A DNA stretch of 64,000 nt from CAUZIB01 sp963663925 (GCA_965237405.1 OZ250139.1:3038001-3102000), one strand, 5' to 3'. Shown: positions 45,228 to 53,915, counted from the stretch's first letter. Numbers and translations are program-made. The notes: generated from the letters alone by a model not told the origin.

Positions 45228-47564
45228 GTGGATCGAACAGGCAACGCAGTCATCGAAGCACTCGTTCGGTCCTTGGAGGCCGCAGCCAAGTTCAACCCCA
45301 ACGATGTCGTGCACCCCTACGCGGTCCTGTGGACGGACCATGATTCGCAGTGGCAACCGATCATTGCGCAGCTCCGGCGACTGCTCCCACAGCTCGTGAC
45401 CCTCGGTGACTATGAGCCGGAACACCGAAGCGGGCCGGCCATCTGGCTGCGGAGCGTGGTCGATGGGGCGCTGCCGGAAGTCGAGCTACCGGAAGGCGTA
45501 ACACCCATCGTCTATCTGCCAGGCGTCAGTCGGCAGGAGCTGCGTGCGGTCCAGGAATGCCCGGACAGTCTCAAGCCCCTGGTCGAGTTGCAGTACCGGG
45601 GGGTGTGCTGGACGCAGAAGAACGGTAAGGACTGGACAGCAGAAGCGTTCCTCCTCTCGGAGGAAGGCGGATTGGGTCTCGATGTCGCGCGTGATGCGAC
45701 CACCCGGCGCGCCATGCTGGGCGCACTGGCGGAACTCGCCACCACCTCGGTTGACCGGCTGAAAGGCAAGCACCTCGAGGCCGATGACTTCGACAAGCTC
45801 TTTTCTGACGACCCCGCCAAAGACCTTCTGCTATGGCTGAGCGACCCGGAGGCGGTGAGATCCGGATGGAACGGAGGCCGATGGGCCGCCTTCAAGTCGC
45901 GCTGCAAGGCAGACCTCAAGTTCGATCCAGACAAAGACGGCGAGCTGGTTGGCGCGGAGCTGCTGGGTAAGCGGGAGGGGCCATGGGCGACGGTGTGGGA
46001 ACGATTCACCGAGTCGCCTGTGCTTTACCAGGGGTTGCCGGAGCTCCTGCGCAAGGCAAAGCCGACAGACCTGCTCGAAGAATCTTCCTCGTCCTGGCCT
46101 CAGAACAATGAGCAGGAAGAGGCCGGGCTGCGACAAGCGCTCCTCGGACTGGAGAAATCTACGCCGGCCAAGGCGCGCGAACGTGTGCTTGAGCTGGAGA
46201 AAGTCCATGGGCCACGGCGTGAGTGGGCCTGGGCAAAGCTGGGCCACGCGCCCCTCGCGAACGCGCTCGGGAACATTGCGCGGCTTGTAGAAGTTGCTGC
46301 AACCAAGCTGGGTGGCGCATCGGTAGCGGAGATGGCCAAGCTCTACGCCGATAGTGCCTGGGAGGCTGATACTGCGGCGTTGTCCGCGGCGGCCGCGGTG
46401 AAGTCGACCGCGGATGCGCAAGCCGTAGGCAAGGCCTTGAACGCCGTGTACCGGCCCTGGCTTGAGTCGGCTGCGGATCACCTTCAGGCTCTCGCAGAGA
46501 AGGAGCCTCTGCCTGGACACGACGGCCAGGCGCTGGAGGAGTTGCTCGTCGAGCCAGGCGGCATGGTCTTGTTCACCGATGGTCTCCGGTTCGACGTGGC
46601 CCAGCGTCTTGCGTCCCGGATGCGGGACAAGGGCTGGACGGTAACTCTGTCGACCCGGTGGGCTGGCCTGCCGACGGTGACAGCGACGGCCAAGCCGGCG
46701 GTGTCTCCTGTCTCGAGCGACATCAAGGGCGTTTCGCTCGGAGTGGATTTCCTGCCGGTGACGGCGAACGGCACACAGCCCCTGACGACGGACCGCTTTC
46801 GCAAAGTGCTGGCATCGGCCGGCTATCAGTACATCGATGCGGATGAAACGGGCGATCTCGCTGGTCGCGGCTGGACTGAGAACGGCGAGCTTGACAAGTT
46901 GGGGCATTCGCTGCAGGGCAAGCTCGCCAGCCGGGTCGAAGAGCAGGTCGAGCTCTTACTCGAGCGTGTCGAGATCCTGCTCGAGGCCGGTTGGCGCGAA
47001 ATCCGCGTGGTGACGGACCACGGTTGGCTCTGGCTGCCCGGCGGGCTCCCCAAGGTCGATCTCCCCAAGTACCTGACGGCAAGTCGCTGGGCGCGCTGCG
47101 CCGCGATCAAGGGCGGCTCTAAGGTGGAGGTACCGACCGTGCGCTGGCATTGGAACGCGCACGAGCGCGTCGCGGTGGCGCCTGGCATCGCGTGCTTCAG
47201 TGCCGGCAACGAATACGCCCACGGCGGATTGAGCCTCCAGGAGAGCCTTGTCCCGGTCATCCGGGTCACTGCCGGCAACGCGGCTGCCAAGGCAACGACA
47301 GAGGTCGCGGAAGTCAACTGGGCCGGCCTGCGTTGCCGCGTCCGGGTCGAGGCCGCTCAGCCGAGCCTGTCGGTTGACCTGCGCACAAAGGTAAACGATG
47401 CAGGCTCTTCGGTGAGCCAGGCGCGCGTGCTCGACGCCAAGGGCGCTGCGAGCCTCCTGATTGTGGATGATGAATTGGAAGGTACGCCGGCGGTGGTGGT
47501 CGTGCTCGACGCCAGCGGCCATGTGATTGCGAAACAACCCACGATCATCGGTGGTGACGATTGA
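45228..47564 (+). CDS. pglZ: PglZ, BREX phosphatase-fold protein (type B)
   Basis: This 778-residue protein has the PglZ alkaline-phosphatase-like domain in its second half: GMVLFTDGLRFDVAQRLASR near residue 445 and VVTDHGWLWLPGGLPKVD near residue 593 hold the metal-binding Asp and His. The N-terminal half is helical and unlike known enzymes, as in PglZ type B of BREX operons. GTG 45228 has AGAGGTGA nine bases upstream, overlapping the pglX stop; GTG 45216, which overlaps that stop directly, is an alternative. PglZ is required for BREX methylation and defence in studied systems. Confidence 0.9.
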   Translation: MDRTGNAVIEALVRSLEAAAKFNPNDVVHPYAVLWTDHDSQWQPIIAQLRRLLPQLVTLGDYEPEHRSGPAIWLRSVVDGALPEVELPEGVTPIVYLPGVSRQELRAVQECPDSLKPLVELQYRGVCWTQKNGKDWTAEAFLLSEEGGLGLDVARDATTRRAMLGALAELATTSVDRLKGKHLEADDFDKLFSDDPAKDLLLWLSDPEAVRSGWNGGRWAAFKSRCKADLKFDPDKDGELVGAELLGKREGPWATVWERFTESPVLYQGLPELLRKAKPTDLLEESSSSWPQNNEQEEAGLRQALLGLEKSTPAKARERVLELEKVHGPRREWAWAKLGHAPLANALGNIARLVEVAATKLGGASVAEMAKLYADSAWEADTAALSAAAAVKSTADAQAVGKALNAVYRPWLESAADHLQALAEKEPLPGHDGQALEELLVEPGGMVLFTDGLRFDVAQRLASRMRDKGWTVTLSTRWAGLPTVTATAKPAVSPVSSDIKGVSLGVDFLPVTANGTQPLTTDRFRKVLASAGYQYIDADETGDLAGRGWTENGELDKLGHSLQGKLASRVEEQVELLLERVEILLEAGWREIRVVTDHGWLWLPGGLPKVDLPKYLTASRWARCAAIKGGSKVEVPTVRWHWNAHERVAVAPGIACFSAGNEYAHGGLSLQESLVPVIRVTAGNAAAKATTEVAEVNWAGLRCRVRVEAAQPSLSVDLRTKVNDAGSSVSQARVLDAKGAASLLIVDDELEGTPAVVVVLDASGHVIAKQPTIIGGDD

Positions 47565-49615
47565 GAGTGGAACTCGACCCACTCGACCGTCTGGCGGCGA
47601 CGGCGTTTGACGGCTACCTGGTCCGTAAGGACTTGGTACGCAAATACAGCCGCCAGTATCCGGTTCCGACATACGTGGTCGAGTTCCTGCTTGGGCGCTA
47701 TTGCGCCAGCACGGACGAAGAGGAGATCGAGGAAGGCCTGACCATCGTCGAGCGGCAGCTGGCCGACCGCACGGTGAGGACGGGCGAAGAGGAGCTGTTC
47801 AAGGCTCGGGCCCGCGACCAGGGTTCAATCAAGCTGATCGACATCGTGCGGGCAAAGCTGGACGCCAAGACCGACTCCTTTGTCGCCGAACTGCCGAGCC
47901 TCGCGATCAAGGGCGTGCGCATCGACGACAACCTGGTCAAACAGCACGAGCGGATGCTCACGGACGGCTTCTATGCGGAAGTGACCCTGAGCTACGACGC
48001 GGCGATCACCCAGGAAAAAGGTGGGCGACCCTTCGCAATTGATAGCCTGCGTGCCATCCAGCTTTCCAAGGCCGATGTGCTCGACACCCTCAAGCGAAGC
48101 CGGCATGACTTTACGGCCGACGAATGGAAACGACTCCTGCTGCGTAGCGTTGGCCTTGAGCCGGCAGCGTTGTCCGACCGCGCCCAACTGGTCGGCCTCG
48201 TGCGCATGGTGCCGTTCGTAGAGCGCAACTACAACATGGTCGAGCTGGGTCCACGCGGCACCGGCAAGAGCCATCTGTTCCAACAGATCTCCCCGTACGC
48301 GCATCTGATCTCGGGCGGTAAGGCGACCGTCTCAAAGATGTTCGTCAACAACGCCACGAGCCAACGGGGCCTGGTCTGCCAATACGACGTTGTTTGCTTC
48401 GATGAAATCTCTGGCGTCTCGTTCGACCAGAAAGACGGCGTCAATATCCTCAAAGGCTACATGGAATCCGGCGAGTTCTCTCGCGGCAAGGAAAGCATCC
48501 GGGCCGAGGGCGGCATCGTCATGGTCGGCAACCTCGATGTCGAGGTCGAGCACCAGCAGCGCGTAGGTCACCTGCTGAGCCCGTTGCCACCCGAAATGCG
48601 GGACGACACGGCATTCATGGACCGAATTCACGCCTACGTTCCCGGCTGGGGCTTTCCAAAGCTCAACCCCAACGAGCACTTCACAGATCACTTTGGCTTG
48701 GTCAGTGACTTCCTGTCCGAGTGCTGGAGCCGGTTGCGCACCGGCAGTCGTGTCCCAGTTTTGCAGGGACGGGTGAACTACGGTGGCGCCCTAAGCGGTC
48801 GCGACATCACCGCGGTCAACAAAACCGTGAGTGGTCTTCTGAAGCTCCTGTATCCGGATCCGGAAATGCCGGTGCCGGACGAAGAGCTGGAGGAGATGGT
48901 TCGAACGGCCCTGGAAGTTCGCCGGCGGGTCAAGGAGCAGCAGAAGCGGGTTTTCAAGAGCGAATTCCGCAACACGCATTTCAGTTACGCGATGGGGGAG
49001 GACGGTATCGAGAAGTTCGTCTCCACGCCGGAGCTGCACAGCGACGAGGCGATCGAGCTTGATCCCTTGCCGCCCGGACAGGTGTGGAGCATCAGTCCCG
49101 GCGGACCCGAAACCGGCCCTAGCCTTTACCGTCTCGAAGTGACTGTCGGCAGGGGCAGCGGAGTGAAGATCCTTAATGCCCCGGTGCCTCCGGCGTTCCG
49201 GGAGAGCGTCCGGTATGCCGAGCAGAACCTATACACGCGGGCCAAGGAGCTTGTCGGCGACCGCGATCCGCGCGCCCATGAGTTCTCGGTACAGCTCAGG
49301 GCGCTGGACAACGATAGAACCGGCACGGCGCTAGGCTTGCCGGCGTTGATGGCGCTCTGCAGCGGAGTGCTCGAGAAGAGCACCAAAGGCGGCTTGATCG
49401 TGGTCGGTGCGTTGAATCTCGGTGGCTCTGTTGAGCCTCTCGCCAACGCCGTCGGTATCGTCGAGGTGTCTATCGAGAAGGGAGCCGATACCGTGCTGAT
49501 GCCGGTTTCGGCGCGAAAACAGCTTTTCGAGCTCTCCGACGACATGGCTACGCGGATCAGCATTCAGTTCTATTCGGATACGCCGGATGCGCTGCTGAAG
49601 GCGCTGCTAGAGTAG
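47561..49615 (+). CDS. brxL: BrxL, BREX AAA+ protein with Lon-like C-terminal domain
   Basis: The 684-residue product starts at TTG 47561, which overlaps the pglZ stop (TTGA). An AAA+ core has Walker A LGPRGTGKSHLFQQ near residue 228, Walker B VVCFDEISGVSF near residue 275 and LLSPLPPEMRDDTAFMDRIH as the sensor region. The C-terminal domain is Lon-protease-like (LGLPALMALCSGVLEKSTKGG, ALNLGGSVEPLANAVG), but the usual nucleophile Ser motif GPSAG is not visible (RTGTALG stands there), so peptidase activity is doubtful. BrxL hexamers act on DNA and restrict phage. It ends the operon. Confidence 0.92.
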   Translation: MRVELDPLDRLAATAFDGYLVRKDLVRKYSRQYPVPTYVVEFLLGRYCASTDEEEIEEGLTIVERQLADRTVRTGEEELFKARARDQGSIKLIDIVRAKLDAKTDSFVAELPSLAIKGVRIDDNLVKQHERMLTDGFYAEVTLSYDAAITQEKGGRPFAIDSLRAIQLSKADVLDTLKRSRHDFTADEWKRLLLRSVGLEPAALSDRAQLVGLVRMVPFVERNYNMVELGPRGTGKSHLFQQISPYAHLISGGKATVSKMFVNNATSQRGLVCQYDVVCFDEISGVSFDQKDGVNILKGYMESGEFSRGKESIRAEGGIVMVGNLDVEVEHQQRVGHLLSPLPPEMRDDTAFMDRIHAYVPGWGFPKLNPNEHFTDHFGLVSDFLSECWSRLRTGSRVPVLQGRVNYGGALSGRDITAVNKTVSGLLKLLYPDPEMPVPDEELEEMVRTALEVRRRVKEQQKRVFKSEFRNTHFSYAMGEDGIEKFVSTPELHSDEAIELDPLPPGQVWSISPGGPETGPSLYRLEVTVGRGSGVKILNAPVPPAFRESVRYAEQNLYTRAKELVGDRDPRAHEFSVQLRALDNDRTGTALGLPALMALCSGVLEKSTKGGLIVVGALNLGGSVEPLANAVGIVEVSIEKGADTVLMPVSARKQLFELSDDMATRISIQFYSDTPDALLKALLE

Positions 49616-49678
49616 TTGTCGTTTACTGGAATGACGCTCGGCCTGAGCGGCTCCCTCCGAGGAATTAAGCAGACGCCA

Positions 49679-49701
49679 ATGTGTGCCTATTGGGCACACA
49701 T
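49679..49701. promoter_or_regulatory. palindromic operator of the toxin-antitoxin pair
   Basis: ATGTGTGCC and GGCACACAT form a perfect 9-bp inverted repeat around a 5-base spacer, 19 bases before the toxin start. Ribbon-helix-helix antitoxins bind such palindromes to repress their own operon. Confidence 0.6.
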
Positions 49702-49719
49702 CATGCTACGCTGTCCTGC

Positions 49720-50013
49720 GTGAAAGTCTTCGCGTGGGACGACGCCAAAAACGCGACGCTCCGAGTGGATCGTGGCATCGGGTTCGAGGACATCGTGTTT
49801 CATATCGAGCGCGGTGACGTGCTCGACATACTCGAACACCCGAACCCCCACCGGTACGCCGGCCAACGCATCTTCGTTGTCCAACGCGACGACTACGTGT
49901 ATCTGGTGCCGTACGTCGAGGACGAGGACACGGTCTTCCTGAAGACGATCATCCCGAGTCGGAAGGCCACACGTCAGTATCTCAGTGAGGAGTCTGAGGA
50001 CCATGAAGATTGA
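49720..50013 (+). CDS. BrnT/DUF4258-like toxin
   Basis: From GTG 49720 the 97-residue product reads FAWDDAKNATLRVDRGIGFE, LEHPNPHRYAGQRIFVV and FLKTIIPSRKATRQYLS. The opening W-D-x-x-K-N and the ending of the S-R-K-A-T-R type match small RNase-fold toxins of the BrnT group and its relatives. The next gene overlaps by 11 bases and encodes an antitoxin-like protein, the usual toxin-first order of this type. An upstream in-frame GTG (49681) would lie inside the palindrome and is rejected. Confidence 0.75.
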   Translation: MKVFAWDDAKNATLRVDRGIGFEDIVFHIERGDVLDILEHPNPHRYAGQRIFVVQRDDYVYLVPYVEDEDTVFLKTIIPSRKATRQYLSEESEDHED

Positions 50014-50269
50014 CGCCCAGGAAAAGGACTTACTTAAGTCAGTCGAGCGCGGAGAGTGGACGTCTACCGGTGGCGGCAAGCAAGCGCGCACGCGCTACGC
50101 TCGCTACGCCAAGGCCACGTTCCGCAAGGACCGCCGGCTGAATATTCGGCTCTCGAGCAAGGATCTGGAGGCGATCCAGAAGCGCGCGCTGGCCGAGGGG
50201 TTGCCGTATCAGACCCTGATTTCGAGCCTGTTGCACAAGTACGCCGCCGGGTCCCTCAAGGAGGTTTGA
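50003..50269 (+). CDS. CopG/ribbon-helix-helix antitoxin-like protein
   Basis: ATG 50003 lies inside the end of the toxin gene. The 88-residue protein has a basic, flexible N-terminal region that could wrap the toxin (EWTSTGGGKQARTRYARYAK) and a C-terminal ribbon-helix-helix: RRLNIRLSSKDLEAIQKRA and LPYQTLISSLLHKYA. It should bind DNA as a dimer, most likely at the palindrome upstream of the toxin, and neutralise the toxin. Confidence 0.8.
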   Translation: MKIDAQEKDLLKSVERGEWTSTGGGKQARTRYARYAKATFRKDRRLNIRLSSKDLEAIQKRALAEGLPYQTLISSLLHKYAAGSLKEV

Positions 50270-50295
50270 TCGCTGGTCGTGCCAGGCGCGTTCGC

Positions 50296-50335
50296 TCGGA
50301 CGTTTGCACGACATAGAATCAGACACGGGATACGA
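50296..50335. promoter_or_regulatory. possible accessory resolvase sites (res II/III)
   Basis: Before the resolvase are GTTTGCACGACA and GGATACGACACA, which resemble half-sites of the 24-bp palindrome at 50374 (arm CGTTTACGACA). Tn3-type res regions have three dimer sites upstream of the resolvase, so these may be sites II and III. The match is partial. Confidence 0.35.
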
Positions 50336-50373
50336 CACACGGCGGCGCTGGCCGGAAGGGGTCTTCGCCCGTC

Positions 50374-50397
50374 TGTCGCAAACGACCGTTTACGACA
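50374..50397. repeat. 24-bp resolvase-site palindrome, copy 1
   Basis: Arms TGTCGCAAACG and CGTTTACGACA are separated by AC and match as an inverted repeat with one mismatch. The palindrome ends one base before the resolvase ATG. The same 24 bases occur unchanged at 52931, 55847 and 57816. It looks like the crossover site I of a serine resolvase. Confidence 0.8.
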
Positions 50398-50398
50398 C

Positions 50399-50936
50399 AT
50401 GCTGATCGGCTACGCCCGCGTCTCAAAGGCGGACGGCTCCCAGTCGCTGGATCTGCAGCGCGACGCGCTGCAGGCCGCGGGCGTCGAGGCCGGCCACGTC
50501 TACCACGACTGCGCGTCCGGCGTCCGCGACGACCGCCCGGGACTCGACAGCTGCCTGCGCGCGCTCCGGACGGGCGACGTACTCGTGGTCTGGAAGCTCG
50601 ACCGCCTCGGCCGCACCCTCGCCCACCTGGTCAACACCGTGCAGGACCTGTCGACCCGCGGCGTGGGCCTGCGGGTGCTCACCGGGCAAGGCGCGCAGAT
50701 CGACACCACCACCGCCGCCGGCCGCCTCGTGTTCGGCATCTTCGCGGCGCTGGCCGAGTTCGAGCGGGAGCTGATCCGCGAACGCACCCGGGCCGGGCTC
50801 ACGGCCGCGCGGGCGCCACGGCGGCAGGACGTTCGCGCTGTCGAAAGCCCAGGTGCGGCTGGCCCAGGCCGCGATGGCCCACCGTGACACCTCCGTGTCC
50901 GCACTCTGCCGCGAACTCGGGATCAGGCCCGCGCCG
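50399..50936 (+). pseudogene. serine resolvase (Tn3/Hin type), frameshifted
   Basis: The frame starts at ATG 50399 directly after the palindrome: MLIGYARVSKADGSQSLDLQ with the nucleophile Ser in YARVS, then DVLVVWKLDRLGRTLAHLVN and LAEFERELIRERTRAGLTAA, the catalytic domain complete to about residue 140. Near 50815 the frame is lost; the next frame continues KAQVRLAQAAMAHRDTSVSA and LCRELGI, the helix-turn-helix beginning, and homology stops at 50936. The usual ending appears instead far away at 59068. The enzyme is likely inactive unless the frameshift is an assembly error. Confidence 0.8.
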
Positions 50937-50939
50937 CGC

Positions 50940-51068
50940 CTAGCTGGCTTTGGCCAGGCCGACAATCGCTTCGCGCAATCCATCCATCAGCCCTTCCAGG
51001 TGCGCCATGCGTTCGCGGAGTGTCCCGACCTCGCTGCGTAAATCGTTGACCTCGCCGCGCAGCGGTCA
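50940..51068 (-). pseudogene. 3' fragment of a coiled-coil protein gene
   Basis: The minus-strand frame ends GEVNDLRSEVGTLRERMAHL and EGLMDGLREAIVGLAKAS, the heptad-rich tail of small coiled-coil proteins seen beside toxin or recombinase genes. The 5' part is missing; upstream codons contain stops. It begins exactly where resolvase homology ends. Confidence 0.45.
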
Positions 51069-51144
51069 AGCCCACTCGGCTTATACTTCTCTCGCCACAA
51101 CAAACTCGGGCTGGTCCGACGTCAGGGAAAAGGAATAAACCGCC

Positions 51145-51456
51145 GTGCTGAATGAAATAGTGCTACTGAAAGATCTTACCGACACAGAACGCATGATGTT
51201 CCAGTCGGAGCTTGCTGGAAGACGAAAGGACCCGACCACTGGCGTCCTGCTGTCCTTGTTCTTGGGCGGCTTCGGCGCTCACCGCTTCTACCTGGGCCAG
51301 ACAGGGATCGGCGTCCTGTACCTCTGCTTCTGCTGGACGTTCATTCCGGCGATCGCGGCATTGATTGAGTGCTTTCTGATGTCCGGGCGCGTTCGAAAAC
51401 ACAACGCGGCCATTGCTGAAGAGATCGTCACGAAACTCAAGGCGCTCAGAGGGTGA
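51145..51456 (+). CDS. TM2-domain membrane protein
   Basis: The 103-residue protein has a TM2 domain: a first helix GVLLSLFLGGFGAHRFYLGQ with the conserved G-x-H-R-F-Y-L-G, then GIGVLYLCFCWTFIPAIAAL. Short charged tails flank it. TM2 proteins are two-helix membrane proteins of poorly known role. GTG 51145 follows AAAGGAATAAA. It is the first gene of the cargo between palindromes 1 and 2. Confidence 0.85.
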   Translation: MLNEIVLLKDLTDTERMMFQSELAGRRKDPTTGVLLSLFLGGFGAHRFYLGQTGIGVLYLCFCWTFIPAIAALIECFLMSGRVRKHNAAIAEEIVTKLKALRG

Positions 51457-51643
51457 TCACAACGAGTTCCACCACGCGGCCAACGTTGCCCATCCGCTGC
51501 GGCGACAAGCACACCAGACTTCGGAATCAGATGCGGCGTCTGTTTGGGTGCACGGTCACAGGTGCGCTCGTGCTCTCGCCATCGCCGCCGGTAATCGCGC
51601 CGTCGCAACTCCGCCTCGTGGAACACCTCTAGCGCTGGTAACG

Positions 51644-52804
51644 ATGGCAGCACCCACCAGACCGCCTTGTGTCATGGTCAGCTCGACCTTCTACGATCTT
51701 CGTCAGATTCGCGACGATCTTCGCCAGTTCATCGAAGGCTTGGGCTATCGGCCGCTGCTCTCTGAGCATCCTTCGTTTCCCATCGATCCTGACGCGACCA
51801 CAATCGAGAACTGTCGCCGCCGAGTCGAGCAGGACGCTGATGTCCTTGTGCTTGTGATTGGTGGGCGCTACGGCAGCATCGACGCCACGCCGAACAAGTC
51901 CGTCACGAACTTAGAGTACACGTCCGCGCGCCACAAACGCATACCTATCTACGTGTTTATCGACCCGCAAGTGCTCGCGTTGTTGCCTCTATGGAAGCGG
52001 AACCAGGCTGCCGATTTCTCCGAGCAGGTGGACTCGCCACGGTTGTTCGAGTTCATCGAACACGTGCGCACGATTGACGCCGTGTGGATGAATGAGTTCA
52101 GGATCGCGTGTGACATTACCGATGCCCTGCGCACCCAGTTCGCCTACCAGCAGCAGGCCGGACTGCGACTCCAGCGGCAGGCGGTTGGTCTGGCTGATCA
52201 GGACTGGTTGGACACGCTGCACGGTGAGGCTCTGCGCGTTGCGCTCGACAGACCACCACATTGGGAATATCTTCTATTTGCTACCTCGCTGAGGGACGGT
52301 GTGGCGCGCCACCGTCGCCTTGCTCGTACTCACGCGCTGAAGATACCAATCGGTTTTGGTGAGGACGTACAAGACCCACTGGCGTGGATCAACGCCAGAT
52401 TCAACGACGCGCTGCGTCTGGTAAGTACGCTGAACGACTTGATGGGTGCCATTCAAGAAGCGTTCGGACCTGTAGGTGTGTCCGGTGACACCGGCTCCAT
52501 CATCTTCGTGACGGACACGATGGCCGACCTATATCGGGATGCCATCTTATGGGGGCTACGGGTGCGGACCGCGAACGTCGATGGGCAGTTTCAGCGACTC
52601 GTGACTGCGGTCGGCGACATGATGGATGATGTCGTACAGCAGCTCGCCCAGTTTGGACCGCACGTGAAGGCACAGCTCGAGGCGGCGATCGCCGCACCGA
52701 AGACCGGAGTGCCGGTCGAAATAACGCTCACAATATCATTACCAGAATCAGCAGTGCGATCGTTCAACGACGAACTGGCGCGGCTCACAAGCGGGGCACA
52801 ATGA
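51644..52804 (+). CDS. DUF4062-domain protein
   Basis: The 386-residue product begins with DUF4062: CVMVSSTFYDLRQIRDDLRQ, FPIDPDATTIENCRRRVEQD, LVLVIGGRYGSIDATPNKSV and LEYTSARHKRIPIYVFID. This domain resembles TIR-like sensing domains and is often found in predicted defence or signalling genes. The C-terminal 230 residues are helical without a recognised effector motif. The ATG at 51644 is chosen because DUF4062 proteins begin just before VMVSSTFYDL; the frame is open from 51413. It shares the cassette with the TM2 gene. Confidence 0.82.
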   Translation: MAAPTRPPCVMVSSTFYDLRQIRDDLRQFIEGLGYRPLLSEHPSFPIDPDATTIENCRRRVEQDADVLVLVIGGRYGSIDATPNKSVTNLEYTSARHKRIPIYVFIDPQVLALLPLWKRNQAADFSEQVDSPRLFEFIEHVRTIDAVWMNEFRIACDITDALRTQFAYQQQAGLRLQRQAVGLADQDWLDTLHGEALRVALDRPPHWEYLLFATSLRDGVARHRRLARTHALKIPIGFGEDVQDPLAWINARFNDALRLVSTLNDLMGAIQEAFGPVGVSGDTGSIIFVTDTMADLYRDAILWGLRVRTANVDGQFQRLVTAVGDMMDDVVQQLAQFGPHVKAQLEAAIAAPKTGVPVEITLTISLPESAVRSFNDELARLTSGAQ

Positions 52805-52930
52805 GGCCCAAAGAAGGCTCGGTAGCGCGTTGTCCGGGGCGTGACACGGGGGCTGCGCGACGGTCCGTGTACGAGGCGCGGTCTCGCGCGCGGGTACGGC
52901 GGCGCTGGCCGGACGGCGTCCTCGCCAGTG

Positions 52931-52954
52931 TGTCGCAAACGACCGTTTACGACA
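52931..52954. repeat. 24-bp resolvase-site palindrome, copy 2, with upstream shared block
   Basis: Identical to the copy at 50374. About 35 bases before it (GCGGCGCTGGCCGGACGG and onward) also match copies 1 and 4, and about 125 bases after it match the resolvase 5' end. So the repeat unit is the palindrome plus flanks. Confidence 0.8.
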
Positions 52955-52955
52955 C

Positions 52956-53081
52956 ATGTTAATCGGCGACACCCGCGTTTCGAAGGCGGACGGCTCCCAG
53001 TCGCTGGAGCTGCAGCGCGACGCCCTGCAGGCTGCGGGCGGCGACGCCGGCCACGTCTACCACGCCGTCGCGTCCGGCGCA
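52956..53081 (+). pseudogene. resolvase 5' stub, copy 2
   Basis: ATG 52956 begins MLIGDTRVSKADGSQSLELQ and RDALQAAGGDAGHVYH, homologous to the resolvase at 50399 until about 53081. The catalytic domain beyond residue 42 is gone. The frame runs on without a stop into the outer-membrane protein gene that starts at 53094. Confidence 0.8.
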
Positions 53082-53093
53082 GGCGCTCGCGCA

Positions 53094-53915
53094 ATGACTG
53101 ACTCCCCGACGCGGGTGGCAGCGCAGCGGTGGCACCACGGGGTTCCAGGCGCGGCCGTGGCGTTGATGGCGGTGGCGGCGACGCTGCTCCCCGGACTGGC
53201 CGTCGCGCAAGACGTCTACTTGCGCGCCGGGCTCGACCTGAGCCGTCCGGCCGACACGCACTTCACAGACGCGGACTGTGCAAGCATGGTCCCGACCGCG
53301 CTGTACGGCTGCGGCGTGGGCGGTGACGGCGCGCCGCTCCGGTCAGTGGGGGACGTCGGCACGGTCGCAGGCGTTGAGCTGGGGCTCGGGTACGCCGTGG
53401 CGCCCGCCGTGCGGCTGGAGGCCCTTCTGACCTACCGGCCGCGATTTACGTTCGATGGTCACGCCAACTTCTTGGCCCCCGACCGTGAGCAATCCGTGTC
53501 CGTGGATCTGTCCTCGCTGTCCGGGATCCTGGCCGTGTATGTGGATCTCCCCGGCTTGGGGGTGCGCCCGCTCGGCCCGTTGAGCCCCTTCGTCGGCGGG
53601 GGCCTCGGGGCGACCCGCGTGGCCAGCGGTGAGACGCGCCTGACGTTCCCGAAGACGAGGACCCTCGTGCCGGGCACCCGCCGGACGGCGTTGACCTGGA
53701 GGCTGACGGCCGGCGTGGGGATGTCGTGGGGCGAGCGAGCGACGCTCGATCTCGCCTGGCGGTACACGGATGCCGGTGTCATCGAGACCGGCGCCGGCCC
53801 GGGCCGGGTCGAATGGCTCGACGGCAGCCGGGACCCGGTGGGGCTCGATCTGGCGCCGACCCAGGCCCCGTTGCGGAGCCACGGGTTGCACCTATCTCTG
53901 CGATATGAGCTCTGA
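53094..53915 (+). CDS. outer-membrane beta-barrel protein
   Basis: From ATG 53094 the 273-residue product has a signal peptide (VALMAVAATLLPGLAVAQ) and about eight amphipathic strands (VYLRAGLDLSRPAD, VAGVELGLGYAVAPAVRLEA, FVGGGLGATRVASGETRL, LTAGVGMSWGERATLDLAWR), ending in the barrel-insertion pattern HLSLRYEL. This is the OmpA/OprF-like small-barrel fold. It could also be read as a fusion to the upstream resolvase stub, since the frame is shared, but the signal peptide must be N-terminal for export. The next gene starts inside its last codons. Confidence 0.8.
   Translation: MTDSPTRVAAQRWHHGVPGAAVALMAVAATLLPGLAVAQDVYLRAGLDLSRPADTHFTDADCASMVPTALYGCGVGGDGAPLRSVGDVGTVAGVELGLGYAVAPAVRLEALLTYRPRFTFDGHANFLAPDREQSVSVDLSSLSGILAVYVDLPGLGVRPLGPLSPFVGGGLGATRVASGETRLTFPKTRTLVPGTRRTALTWRLTAGVGMSWGERATLDLAWRYTDAGVIETGAGPGRVEWLDGSRDPVGLDLAPTQAPLRSHGLHLSLRYEL

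Noticed and set aside
51413..51643. Extension of the DUF4062 protein from 51413
   Set aside because: DUF4062 proteins start just before the VMVSSTFYDL block; the extension overlaps the TM2 gene end and lacks structure.
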